The position numbers and the translations under genes are program-made. Of a DNA stretch of 64,000 nt, positions 38,016 to 46,232 are shown one piece after another. This stretch comes from Agrobacterium cavarae (lineage in GTDB: Bacteria; Pseudomonadota; Alphaproteobacteria; Rhizobiales; Rhizobiaceae), in NCBI RefSeq assembly GCF_004310285.1, contig NZ_SISF01000028.1:205154-269153 (forward strand). Reading direction: 5' to 3'. Under the pieces are notes generated by a model. That model was not told the DNA's origin. It saw only the letters and a program-made list of their open reading frames with translations, and did no database searches. Numbering within the stretch: the stretch's first letter is position 1; each line of letters begins with the position of its first letter.

Positions 38016-38342
38016 TCAGTTTCTCCGGTCCGCGGCGCCGATTGTCATCGGCTGGTCGATCTAACACATCATCCGTAGCGTCCGCAAACGCATGAGCAAG
38101 ACTGCGGTTCAAACGGCGCCGGGCTATGCTCCCAACAGGGTAAAGAATCAAGCGGTATTTTCGTCTAAGGCTTTAGGCTGGGTTGCGTCTGCACTCACAA
38201 CAATTAAGAAAAAATCATTAAATACAAGCTACTAATAGGCTTTTTACTCAGCCTAAATCTTGCGGGCCTGCTTGCCGTGCTCGATAGATATGCAGTCAGT
38301 GCATCGATATCGGCCCATTTTCCGTAAGATTTTCAAGGTGTT
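38016..38342. other. Intergenic region upstream of corA and downstream of mrp
   Basis: This 327-bp stretch has no supported gene. An AT-rich patch (about 38195-38250) contains a weak 6-bp inverted repeat (TAGGCT 38236-38241, AGCCTA 38250-38255) without a T-run. It must contain the corA promoter, which I could not assign. Confidence 0.4.
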
Positions 38343-39473
38343 CTATTCAAATATGATCTTCGGCGCCGTGCGGGCGGTGCCTCTTCCAATCTCTGTCCAC
38401 ACCTTTTGTGCAATCTCCCTGTAGGATTGCGCCTGTGGGCCATCCGGTTCGGAGACGACGATCGGCGTCCCGGCATCAGACGTTTCGCGGATCGACATGG
38501 TCAGAGGCACAGCACCCAGGAATGGAACGCCGATACGCTCCGCCTCGGCTTGCGCACCGCCATGGCCAAAAATGTCGTATCGCTTGCCGGTATCCGGCGC
38601 GATGAAGTAGCTCATATTCTCGATCACGCCGAGAAGGGGCACCTCGACCTTGCGGAACATGGTGATGCCCTTGCGCGCATCGATGAGTGCCAGATCCTGA
38701 GGCGTGGAGACGATGACAGCACCTGCCAGAGGCACCTGCTGGGCGATCGTCAACTGCACGTCACCGGTGCCGGGCGGCATGTCGAGAACCAAAACGTCCA
38801 GGTCTCCCCAGACGACTTCGCGCAGCATCTGCATCAGGGCCGATTGCACCATGGGCCCGCGCCAGATCATGGCCGCTTCCTCATCCACGAGGAAACCCAT
38901 GGACATGACTTTCAGGCCGTAATTTTCCATCGGCATGATGGTGCGGCCTTCGCCCTGCTTTGGTCGGCCTGATATGCCGAGAAGCCTCGGGACGGAAGGG
39001 CCGTAAATATCGGCGTCGAGAACGCCGACGCGCAAACCCAGAGCCTGCAAACCCAAAGCGAGATTGACGGCGGTGGTAGATTTTCCAACCCCACCCTTGC
39101 CGGAGGCGACCGCGATGATCGACCCGATGCCCGGAACGCCAGCCTTTGCCTGCTGCTGTGGCGCAGGTCTCGGTGCGGCCGGTGGGGCCTTTGGCGCCGG
39201 GGTATGGGAGGCGTTGCTCGGCCTGCTATTGGCGGTCAAAGCCACCACCGCTGCCTTGACGCCTGGAACGCCAAGTGTCGCCTTTTCCGCCGCAAGCCGC
39301 AGAGGTTCCAGCTCCTTGGCGCGATCTGCGGGCACGGTAAGGGAGAAGTAGGCTTTCGAATCGCTCAGAAAGATTTCCGAGACCATGCCGAGTGCGACGA
39401 TGCTTTTGTCGCTCCCTGGATAGATGACCTGCTCCAGAGCCTGTTCGATCTGTTTTTTATCCGCCTGTGCCAT
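38343..39473 (-). CDS. Mrp/ApbC-type P-loop ATPase without the CxxC motif
   Basis: ATPase of 376 residues. It has an N-terminal DUF59 (MIP18) domain (residues 1-80), an Ala/Pro-rich linker, then a MinD/ParA-like NTPase with deviant Walker A (IIAVASGKGGVGKSTTAVNL), LGLRVGVLDADIYGPSVPRL, VLVLDMPPGTGDVQLTIAQQ and VIENMSYFIAPDTGKRYDIF. In Mrp/ApbC of enterobacteria the last segment holds a CxxC that carries the Fe-S cluster. Here those cysteines are absent, as in some alphaproteobacterial relatives. So it is an Mrp-family protein, but a role as Fe-S carrier through that motif is not supported. The start is ATG 39473; an upstream in-frame ATG is at 39485. Confidence 0.88.
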   Translation of the reverse strand: MAQADKKQIEQALEQVIYPGSDKSIVALGMVSEIFLSDSKAYFSLTVPADRAKELEPLRLAAEKATLGVPGVKAAVVALTANSRPSNASHTPAPKAPPAAPRPAPQQQAKAGVPGIGSIIAVASGKGGVGKSTTAVNLALGLQALGLRVGVLDADIYGPSVPRLLGISGRPKQGEGRTIMPMENYGLKVMSMGFLVDEEAAMIWRGPMVQSALMQMLREVVWGDLDVLVLDMPPGTGDVQLTIAQQVPLAGAVIVSTPQDLALIDARKGITMFRKVEVPLLGVIENMSYFIAPDTGKRYDIFGHGGAQAEAERIGVPFLGAVPLTMSIRETSDAGTPIVVSEPDGPQAQSYREIAQKVWTEIGRGTARTAPKIIFE

Positions 39474-39633
39474 GCCCAACCCCATCCGCTTCAGCAAGGG
39501 TTAGAGAGCCCACGCTATTCGCCAATATCAGCGCATCGGGTTTAACAGAGAAACGCATCACCGTGCAAATCGGCATGCGCCATAAGGCGCCGGGGGCCGG
39601 TCGCTACCAAGACGATCTTAATCGAAAGCGCCA

Positions 39634-40896
39634 TCAGCTTTCGTGATGGGTTGCAAAGCTCTCCGGATCGAAGATCTCACCATCGAAGAAGGTATCCGGC
39701 CCGAGAAGAAGCGGTGCGCGATCCGCCCCGACATAGACCCGCGTGTTGAGCGTTCCTTCCAGCTTCATATTCGCCGCCGGCACCGGCGCAAAGATCGGTC
39801 TCACGGCCTTGCGGAATATGTCCGGCCGGAAGACTTCGGCAGCGGCGTCTCGAACGCTCTCAGCGGCGGCGGCCTGTGGCGGGCATTCGTTCCAGCGGAT
39901 CATCTGATTGAAGAACCAGAGAGCCTGGCTTTGCCATGGAAAGTTCGCAGCATTCCCACTCACGCAGAAGAAGTCGTGGCATTCCAGCAATCGGGCGGGC
40001 GAGTGCGGGATGAAACCGGATAGCGAGGCAAGAACGTGCTCGATCTCGCAGGCAAGATAGGTGGGCGAGGCTAGAAGATCGGCCAGCTCCTCCCTGTTCG
40101 CGGCAGAGGCACACCATTCGCCTGCGCGATAGAAGGCGCGCAGGATTGCGTGCAGCGTCTGCTCATTCGTGTCTGCCCACCGCCTCGAAACGGCGAGACC
40201 CTTTTCGGGCCCATTTTGCCAGATATGCGATTTGGTGGTGACGATCCGCCCCTCCCCTTGCATCGTGACCGCGCTTCCATAGGGCTCACCCACATAGAAG
40301 CCGTCGATGCTGCCGTCTCGCAGCAGGCTTGGCATGTTGGCGGGTGCCGCTTCCATGATCGTCACATCGTCTTTGCCGATCAGCCGGGTGCTGGCGATGA
40401 GATAGAGAAGCTCGTAGGTCGATGTCGACGAGGAGTGTTCCGTGGCGAAGATCAGGGGTGGCAGGTCGGCTTTTTGACGCGCCATGGCAACGCGCGAAAG
40501 CGCACGGGCAACCGATCCTGGGTCGGGGATTTTCATACCCTGCTCGACCAGATCATCATACAACAGAGCGCTGACCACGAGCGTAGAGCCGCCGGTCGCG
40601 AGAATGAAGGGAACGATGAGATCGGCTTCAACGTCAGCCGATGGTAGAGCGAGAGCAACCGGCAACGAGACGGATAGATGTGCGCCATCGAGTTCGGCTG
40701 AAGACCACGCGCCCAGAATTTCGCGCGGTCCGTTCATTCTGATCAGTTCAAGGGCGACGCCTTCGTCGGCGGCAAAACCCTTTTCAAACGCTGCGACGAG
40801 AATAGCGCAGTCTACGGTAGGAGAAAACGCTGCCCTGAAGCGCCGTGTTCCTGCCAAATCAGTCTCCTCTTTGCCGAGAGATGCAGGATCACCCAC
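39634..40896 (-). CDS. NrtA/NasS-like nitrate-binding protein without signal peptide
   Basis: Protein of 420 residues related to periplasmic nitrate-binding proteins (CmpA/NrtA). It begins RFRAAFSPTVDCAILVAAFE and contains GFYVGEPYGSAVTMQGEGRI and HIWQNGPEKGLAVSRRWADT, typical of this fold. No signal peptide or lipobox is seen (the N-terminus MGDPASLGKEETDLAG is hydrophilic), so it is predicted cytosolic, as for NasS, the nitrate sensor that controls the antiterminator NasT. NasT and nitrate transporter genes are not in the window. It lies 36 bp downstream of a LuxR-type regulator gene on the same strand. The role is inferred; it could also be a stray binding protein. Confidence 0.72.
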   Translation of the reverse strand: MGDPASLGKEETDLAGTRRFRAAFSPTVDCAILVAAFEKGFAADEGVALELIRMNGPREILGAWSSAELDGAHLSVSLPVALALPSADVEADLIVPFILATGGSTLVVSALLYDDLVEQGMKIPDPGSVARALSRVAMARQKADLPPLIFATEHSSSTSTYELLYLIASTRLIGKDDVTIMEAAPANMPSLLRDGSIDGFYVGEPYGSAVTMQGEGRIVTTKSHIWQNGPEKGLAVSRRWADTNEQTLHAILRAFYRAGEWCASAANREELADLLASPTYLACEIEHVLASLSGFIPHSPARLLECHDFFCVSGNAANFPWQSQALWFFNQMIRWNECPPQAAAAESVRDAAAEVFRPDIFRKAVRPIFAPVPAANMKLEGTLNTRVYVGADRAPLLLGPDTFFDGEIFDPESFATHHES

Positions 40897-40932
40897 ACCG
40901 CCACGGATAACAACAGGAAAAAGAAAAAATCC

Positions 40933-41673
40933 CTATTTTATCAAGCCTACCCGCAGGGCCTTGGCGACAGCCTGGGTCCGGTTGACGGTATCGAGCTTTT
41001 TTGTCGCGCGATTGAGGTAATGATTGACGGTATGCTCGGAGAGCGTGAGAATATCGGCGATCTCGGCACTTGTTTTTCCCGCCGCAGTCCAGTTGAGGCA
41101 ATCGATTTCGCGGTCGGTCAATGTGTCGCTGACTCGCGAGTCCAGGCTGCGGACATGGGCGAGATGGCCATACACGTGTGCCGCCAGATAGAAGATTTCC
41201 GCCACCTCTGAGCGAGAGAAGGATGACTTGGCTCCCGAGAGCGACACCGCACCGCGCGTGCCTGTCATATCCTGAACCGGGCACCAGACCGAGTTCATCA
41301 TATCGAAGCGGGCAAACAGATCTTTGAACTTGTCTGCGACAACCGGGCGCAGACCATGACCCCTGAAGTCCTGATTGACCACGAAAGGCGCGCTCGCCTT
41401 CTTCAGAGCACTGTAGACGTTACTGTCGACGAGAAGCCCGTCATTGTCGTACTGCTGCAGCAGGTCCGCCGGCCAACTGGTGATAACTGTGCATTGCGAC
41501 AGTGTCAGCGACATCTGCATGGGCAGGTTCATCACCATGAAGGCCTTCATGCCCCAGCTTTCCGTCACGCGCTTCATGAAACGGAACACATCGTACTGAC
41601 TTTCCAGGCACGTCAGTTCGCAGACGCTGTCTGCCCCCATAGGAGAAAATTTTTCTGGTTCGGCGACCGGCAT
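40933..41673 (-). CDS. LuxR-type regulator with autoinducer-binding-like domain
   Basis: Transcription factor of 246 residues. The N-terminal domain (about 20-165) resembles the acyl-homoserine-lactone-binding fold: VITSWPADLLQQYDNDGLLV holds the Trp/Tyr pair, but the usual Asp-Pro is Asp-Ser. The C-terminal LuxR HTH is LTDREIDCLNWTAAGKTSAE followed by EIADILTLSEHTVNHYLNRA. No autoinducer synthase gene is in the window, so it looks like a LuxR solo; whether it binds a signal is unknown. The length is like the rhizobial VisN/VisR regulators, but flagellar genes are absent here. The start is ATG 41673. A nitrate-binding-like protein gene follows 36 bp downstream and may be co-transcribed. Confidence 0.82.
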   Translation of the reverse strand: MPVAEPEKFSPMGADSVCELTCLESQYDVFRFMKRVTESWGMKAFMVMNLPMQMSLTLSQCTVITSWPADLLQQYDNDGLLVDSNVYSALKKASAPFVVNQDFRGHGLRPVVADKFKDLFARFDMMNSVWCPVQDMTGTRGAVSLSGAKSSFSRSEVAEIFYLAAHVYGHLAHVRSLDSRVSDTLTDREIDCLNWTAAGKTSAEIADILTLSEHTVNHYLNRATKKLDTVNRTQAVAKALRVGLIK

Positions 41674-41836
41674 TCGCAAGTTCTTTATAATAGGCTACAT
41701 TAAGAAAGGGCCAAGAAGAAAAAGATGGCTGCTATCGTTAGCAAAATACAAGTCTAACGCAAATGAAAGTTGGTACAGGTTCGTACATCGCTTTTGCCGG
41801 GTTGTAAGCCGTTACGAAGATGAGCAAAATTCTACC

Positions 41837-42634
41837 TCAGGGGGTGGGTGCAAGCCGAAGTGCCGCGTCAGCGGAAATACGTCTCGCAATCTCTTTGACG
41901 AGCGGAGCCCAGCTTTCCAGTCGCTCCCTCGTCAACCGGTACGCCGGGCCGGTCACCGAGATCGCGGCATAGAGCCCCGGCCTGTTCGTCTCGATCGGGA
42001 CCGCGATGCACTGGATGCCTTGCTCATGCTCTTCAAGATCGAAGCCATAGCCGTGCTCGCGTATTGTCTGGATCTCCTCCAGCAGGGCCGGTACGCTGAT
42101 GATCGTGTTTGGCGTGAAAGACCTCAGCGACAGGGCCTCGACGGTTTTGAGCAACTCGTCATGCGCAAAAAGTGACAGCGCCGCCTTACCGACGCCGGTG
42201 CAATAGAGCGGCGAGGTGCGGCCGATCTGCGAATACATCCGCACCGCGTGCTTACCGTCGATCTTGTCGAGATAGATGATCTCAGAGCCGCGAATAACGC
42301 CAAGATGGACGGATTCGCCGGTCTCTTCATGCAAGGCACGCAAGTGAGGCGCCGCTACCGAGCGCAGATCGCTCCCGCTCCAGGCTTTGGCCGCGAATTT
42401 CAGCAGCCTGATCCCGGCACTATAGGATTGATCGCCGTTTTGCTCGAGAAGGCCCTCTTCCACCAAATGGGATAATTGCCTGTGCAGTGTCCCACGGGGC
42501 TGGCCGGTTTTTTTCAGGATCTCGGTAAAACGAGGCGGCTCTGGCGCCATCACCACCATCTCGAGAACGGAGATGGCTTTGCCGAGCGTGCCGGTCGAAC
42601 TGTCTTTGTTTCCATCGTCACGAGAGGTGGGCAC
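41837..42634 (-). CDS. IclR-family transcriptional regulator of the galactose operon
   Basis: Regulator of 265 residues. The N-terminal winged HTH (STGTLGKAISVLEMVVMAPE, RGTLHRQLSHLVEEGLLEQN) and C-terminal effector domain (DLRSVAAPHLRALHEETGES, GVGKAALSLFAHDELLKTVE, QGIQCIAVPIETNRPGLYAA) are complete. It is divergent from the galactose dehydrogenase gene with 121 bp between, the classical arrangement for local repressors or activators. It probably responds to galactose or a pathway intermediate. The start is GTG at 42634 with GGAG 8 nt upstream. Confidence 0.92.
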   Translation of the reverse strand: MPTSRDDGNKDSSTGTLGKAISVLEMVVMAPEPPRFTEILKKTGQPRGTLHRQLSHLVEEGLLEQNGDQSYSAGIRLLKFAAKAWSGSDLRSVAAPHLRALHEETGESVHLGVIRGSEIIYLDKIDGKHAVRMYSQIGRTSPLYCTGVGKAALSLFAHDELLKTVEALSLRSFTPNTIISVPALLEEIQTIREHGYGFDLEEHEQGIQCIAVPIETNRPGLYAAISVTGPAYRLTRERLESWAPLVKEIARRISADAALRLAPTP

Positions 42635-42665
42635 CAGATTTTCTCCGAAGACCGCACGCCTGCGC

Positions 42666-42731
42666 TTGACATAGCCAGCAACAGAGGGCGATTATTCCAT
42701 TTAATAAAACTTAGTTCTAAATATTGGAACT
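42666..42731 (+). promoter_or_regulatory. Promoter and candidate IclR operator of the galactose operon
   Basis: TTGACA (42666-42671) and GATTAT (42690-42695) with 18 bp between form a candidate promoter. Just downstream, AGTTC (42713-42717) and GAACT (42727-42731) flank an AT-rich centre as an imperfect palindrome, resembling IclR-type operators. The position after the -10 would suit repression of the operon. It is inference from sequence. Confidence 0.45.
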
Positions 42732-42755
42732 TTCAACCTCTATGTTGATGTCGTC

Positions 42756-43526
42756 ATGAACAGCCATTTCAGCCCGTCACCAGAATTTTCCAACAGAGGT
42801 GTTCTGATCACCGGAGGCGGATCCGGTATCGGTGCGTCCCTGGTGGAGGCATTTGTCCGCATCGGCGCAAAGGTCGCTTTCATCGATATCGATGTGCGCG
42901 CAAGCGAAGCGCTTGTCGACAAGCTTTCGCCGGGAGCCAGCACTGCACCACTTTTCCTCAAGGCGGATTTGAGGAACCAGGCTGAACTTTCAGAGGCCGT
43001 GAAAGCGGCCGGGGACGCGCTCGGTGGTATCAGAGTTCTGATCAATAACGCCGCCTGGGACGACCGACACGATATCGACACCGTCACCAGCGACTATTGG
43101 GATGCGAACCAAGCCGTTAATCTGAAGCAGGTCTTCTTCGTCACGCAAGCCGCACTCCCCTATCTGAGAAAAGAACCGGGCGCCTCCATCATCAATTTCT
43201 CGTCGATTTCCTATCTGCTCAATATGGGCGAGCTACCTGCCTATACGGCGGCCAAGGCGGGCATTATCGGATTGACGAAGAGCCTTGCGGGCCGGCTTGG
43301 GCCTGAAAACATCCGCGTCAACGCCATCCTGCCCGGCATGATCGTGACCGAGCGACAGAAGGATCTCTGGCTCACCGACGAGGCCATCACCCATACCGTC
43401 AACCGACAGTGCCTCAAGCGGACCTTGACCAGTGAGGACCTCGTTGGTCCCTGCCTCTTTCTGGCTTCGGATGCCTCCGCCGCCATGACCGCACAAACAA
43501 TGATTATCGATGGAGGTCTTCTATAA
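42756..43526 (+). CDS. SDR-family D-galactose dehydrogenase
   Basis: Short-chain dehydrogenase of 256 residues expected to oxidise D-galactose to its lactone with NAD(P). The coenzyme motif is GVLITGGGSGIGASLVEAF, followed by VLINNAAWDDRHDIDTV. The catalytic Ser, Tyr and Lys are in NFSSISYLLN and YTAAKAGIIGLTKSL, and ENIRVNAILPGMIVTERQKD is typical. It resembles the rhizobial galactose dehydrogenase, as recalled from family knowledge. It heads the operon with dgoK, dgoA and a lactonase; its TAA stop shares a base with the dgoK start (TAATG). L-arabinose or D-fucose could be alternative substrates. Confidence 0.8.
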   Translation: MNSHFSPSPEFSNRGVLITGGGSGIGASLVEAFVRIGAKVAFIDIDVRASEALVDKLSPGASTAPLFLKADLRNQAELSEAVKAAGDALGGIRVLINNAAWDDRHDIDTVTSDYWDANQAVNLKQVFFVTQAALPYLRKEPGASIINFSSISYLLNMGELPAYTAAKAGIIGLTKSLAGRLGPENIRVNAILPGMIVTERQKDLWLTDEAITHTVNRQCLKRTLTSEDLVGPCLFLASDASAAMTAQTMIIDGGLL

Positions 43527-44443
43527 TGTCAGATGCTGCATTTGTTGCCGTAGACTGGGGTACGACGAGCTTTCGCCTGTGGCTTTTGAGCCGGTCGGGC
43601 GATGTCCTTGCCGAGCGCCGCAGTTCCGAAGGGATGACGACGGCGATGCACACGGGCTTTGCCGAGGTTCTGGCATCGCATCTTGCAGCCATTTCCGCGC
43701 CAGAAGGCCTGCCCGTAATTGTTTGCGGCATGGCAGGCGCACGGCAGGGCTGGATCGAGGCAGGCTATGTGGACGTTCCCGCCAATCTTGCCGAAGTCAT
43801 GGATCGTGCGACCCGCGTTCCGGAGCAGAAGAGCGATATCCGCATTCTTCCCGGTCTTGCGCAAAGGGCAGAGGGTATGCCGGATGTGATGCGCGGCGAG
43901 GAAACGCAGCTTCTCGGAGCGCTATCGACCGATCATCGCACCGGCGCCCAGCTCGTCTGCATGCCCGGCACCCATTCCAAGTGGGTTCGAGTCAGGGATC
44001 TCAACGTCACGCAATTTTCGACCTTCATGACCGGCGAGATTTTCGATGTCGTCTCGAAGCACACGATCCTGTCCCACGCCATGGCGGACGCCGAGGCCTT
44101 CAGCGGTGATCTTCCGGCGTTCAGCAATGCGGTGATCGACATTTACAACAATCCGCAGATGGCGACAAACCGCTTCTTCACCTTGCGTTCCGGGCAATTG
44201 CTGCATGGTCTTTCTGCGACGGATGCGAAAGCCAAACTCTCCGGAGCGCTGATCGGCCTGGAAATTGCCGGTGCGCATGCCAGTGCACCACGTGATTCCT
44301 CCGTCATCCTGATCGCCTCAGGCGGCCTGGGTGAACTTTACAAGGCCGCGTTCAACGCTCTTTCCATCGACTTTATCACCATTGACGCCGATGATGCGGT
44401 TCGCCGGGGGCTGATTGCCGCTGCGACATCCATCTGGCACTGA
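43526..44443 (+). CDS. dgoK: 2-dehydro-3-deoxygalactonokinase
   Basis: Kinase of 305 residues that phosphorylates 2-keto-3-deoxygalactonate. The N-terminus AFVAVDWGTTSFRLWLLSRS has the phosphate-binding signature of the DgoK family. Other conserved stretches are VIVCGMAGARQGWIEAGYVD, RGEETQLLGALSTDHRTGAQ, MPGTHSKWVRVRD and FMTGEIFDVVSKHTIL. It is translationally coupled to the upstream dehydrogenase by a TAATG overlap and precedes dgoA by 14 bp. Confidence 0.95.
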   Translation: MSDAAFVAVDWGTTSFRLWLLSRSGDVLAERRSSEGMTTAMHTGFAEVLASHLAAISAPEGLPVIVCGMAGARQGWIEAGYVDVPANLAEVMDRATRVPEQKSDIRILPGLAQRAEGMPDVMRGEETQLLGALSTDHRTGAQLVCMPGTHSKWVRVRDLNVTQFSTFMTGEIFDVVSKHTILSHAMADAEAFSGDLPAFSNAVIDIYNNPQMATNRFFTLRSGQLLHGLSATDAKAKLSGALIGLEIAGAHASAPRDSSVILIASGGLGELYKAAFNALSIDFITIDADDAVRRGLIAAATSIWH

Positions 44444-44457
44444 GGAGTTTCAAGCCC

Positions 44458-45087
44458 GTGTACGTTCCCTTTCCCGAAATGAAATATCCGCTCGTCGCCA
44501 TTTTGCGCGGCATTCTTCCTGAAGAGACCGAGGGCGTCGTTGTCGCCCTGCTGGAAAGCGGCCTTCGCGCCATCGAGATTCCCTTGAACTCCCCGGATGC
44601 GTTCCGCTCCATCGAAATCGCAGCCAAGCTTGCGCCTGCCGATGCACTGATCGGTGCCGGGACTGTCCTGACAGTCGATGACGTGGCACGGCTGGATAGC
44701 GCCGGTGGAAAACTGATGGTCAGCCCGAATGTCGATACCGACGTGATCACGGCGGCGCGCGACAAAGGCATGGTGACGATGCCGGGTGTTCTCACACCGA
44801 CCGAGGCCTTACTCGCGTTGAAAGCCGGTGCGACCGGCCTCAAATTCTTCCCCGCAAGTGTGCTAGGGCCATCGGGCATCAATGCCATTCGCGCTATTTT
44901 GCCGAAGGACACGCTGGTCGCAGCGGTCGGCGGCGTGTCGGACAAGAACTTCTCCGATTACACCAGTGTCGGTATCAAGGCGTTTGGACTGGGAACAAGT
45001 CTCTACAAGCCTGGTATGAGTGCAAGCGAGGCCCGTGAGCGGGCAGAGATCACCATCAAGGCCTATGACGTGGCAGTGGGAGGATAA
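44458..45087 (+). CDS. dgoA: 2-dehydro-3-deoxy-6-phosphogalactonate aldolase
   Basis: Class I aldolase of 209 residues that splits KDPGal into pyruvate and glyceraldehyde 3-phosphate. KYPLVAILRGILPEETEGVV with Arg/Glu catalytic residues, IEIPLNSPDAFRSIEIAA, GTVLTVDDVARLDSAGG and GATGLKFFPASVLGPSGINA (Schiff-base Lys) are all present. The start is GTG at 44458 with GAGGAG upstream, giving the conserved YVPFPEMK start. An ATG at 44479 is possible but would trim it. Confidence 0.95.
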   Translation: MYVPFPEMKYPLVAILRGILPEETEGVVVALLESGLRAIEIPLNSPDAFRSIEIAAKLAPADALIGAGTVLTVDDVARLDSAGGKLMVSPNVDTDVITAARDKGMVTMPGVLTPTEALLALKAGATGLKFFPASVLGPSGINAIRAILPKDTLVAAVGGVSDKNFSDYTSVGIKAFGLGTSLYKPGMSASEARERAEITIKAYDVAVGG

Positions 45088-45092
45088 GATAT

Positions 45093-45980
45093 ATGGCGAC
45101 CAATCACCCGTTTCAGGGGAAGGTTCTCGACAGCGCGCAATTGATGCTGGGCGAAGGGCCAAGTTTCGATCCGATTTCCAAGCGGATCTGCTGGCTGAAC
45201 ATTATCGGCAAGGAGTTGCATGAGCTCGACCCGGCATCGGGCGAGAAGACCGTTACGTCCCTACCCTTCATGGCAAGCGTGGTCGCCGCAATCGATGCGG
45301 AGCGGCAGTTGCTGGGAACGGAAGATGGCCTCTTTATCCGTAACCGCTCCACCGGCGAACTTTCGCTGCATGTCGATTTCGAGCCCAACAAGCCCGGCAA
45401 CCGGTCGAATGATGGCAGAGTGCATCAAAGCGGCGCGCTCTGGATCGGCACCATGGGCAAAAAGGCCGAGGATGGCGCAGGAGCGATCTATCACGTCGCC
45501 AAGGGCGTGGTAACGACGCTTTTCGACGCGATCAGCATTCCGAATGCCATCTGCTTTTCGCCAGATGGCGCGACGGCCTACTTTGTCGACACCAGTGTGA
45601 ACCGGTTGATGAAGGTGGCGCTCGATCCCGCAACCGGACTTCCGACCGGCGCTCCGAGCATCTTCCTCGATCGATCCGAGGACGAAGGCGGCATTGACGG
45701 TGCGGTCTGCGATGCCGAGGGCAACATCTGGAACGCGCGCTGGGGCGAAGGTGCTGTCGATCGCTATGATACAACCGGCCGGCACACCGACCATTACGAG
45801 CTACCGGCATCTAAAACGACCTGCCCGGCCTTCTTCGCCGCTTCGGCGGACCGCCTGCTGGTGACGTCCGCATGCGAAGGACTGGAAGACGACGAGATCA
45901 AGGCCAACCCAATGCACGGCGCCACCTTCGATCTCGGCATTACCGTCAAGGGCAGGCTCGACGGGATCTACAAGCTGTAA
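45093..45980 (+). CDS. SMP-30/gluconolactonase-family sugar lactonase
   Basis: Six-bladed beta-propeller lactonase, 295 residues, expected to open galactonolactone made by the first enzyme of the operon. Metal ligands are recognisable: Glu in MLGEGPSFDPISKRICWLNI, Asn in AISIPNAICFSPDGATAYFV and Asp in DEGGIDGAVCDAEGNIWNAR. NRSNDGRVHQSGALWIGTMG is a family signature. It starts 5 bp after dgoA with GGGAGG upstream and is the last gene of the operon. No galactonate dehydratase follows; the next features are palindromic repeats. Confidence 0.9.
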   Translation: MATNHPFQGKVLDSAQLMLGEGPSFDPISKRICWLNIIGKELHELDPASGEKTVTSLPFMASVVAAIDAERQLLGTEDGLFIRNRSTGELSLHVDFEPNKPGNRSNDGRVHQSGALWIGTMGKKAEDGAGAIYHVAKGVVTTLFDAISIPNAICFSPDGATAYFVDTSVNRLMKVALDPATGLPTGAPSIFLDRSEDEGGIDGAVCDAEGNIWNARWGEGAVDRYDTTGRHTDHYELPASKTTCPAFFAASADRLLVTSACEGLEDDEIKANPMHGATFDLGITVKGRLDGIYKL

Positions 45981-45991
45981 GGTCTGCGAGT

Positions 45992-46043
45992 TAAAGCATG
46001 TCGCGCAAAAGTGTGTAGCGATTTTGCTGTGCCGACATGCGAC
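45992..46043. repeat. 52-bp palindromic intergenic repeat, copy 1
   Basis: Begins TAAAGCATGTCGCGCAAAAG. GCATGTC (45996-46002) and GACATGC (46034-46040) are inverted ends, with an inner GCAAAA/TTTTGC pair, so it folds into a hairpin. A second copy of identical length lies at 56293-56344, with the first 23 bases identical. I recognise it as a type of element dispersed in Rhizobiaceae intergenic DNA. Confidence 0.8.
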
Positions 46044-46053
46044 AAGACAGAAA

Positions 46054-46098
46054 CTTAAAGCGTCTGGAGCGATCTGAAAGATCGCGAGGCGCTTTAAG
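46054..46098. repeat. Compound two-arm hairpin after the galactose operon
   Basis: CTTAAAGCG (46054-46062) pairs with CGCTTTAAG (46090-46098). Inside, GCGATCT (46069-46075) pairs with AGATCGC (46079-46085) across a GAA loop. The outer and inner stems are separated by short bulges. It may end the galactose operon or be another Rhizobiaceae repeat; no T-run follows. Confidence 0.65.
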
Positions 46099-46232
46099 AG
46101 AGCGCCAGGTGCATCAATGGCGTCCTCAGATTACAAGAAGATGCTTTTAGAAATCGGCTTCGCGAGATCCGACAAAGACGAAGTGGGTGCGAAGGCGGTC
46201 GTTAAAGACCCATCGACGCCGCAGCCATCAAC

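Noticed and set aside
38236..38255. Inverted repeat considered as mrp terminator
   Set aside because: The stem is only 6 bp and no T-run follows on either strand.
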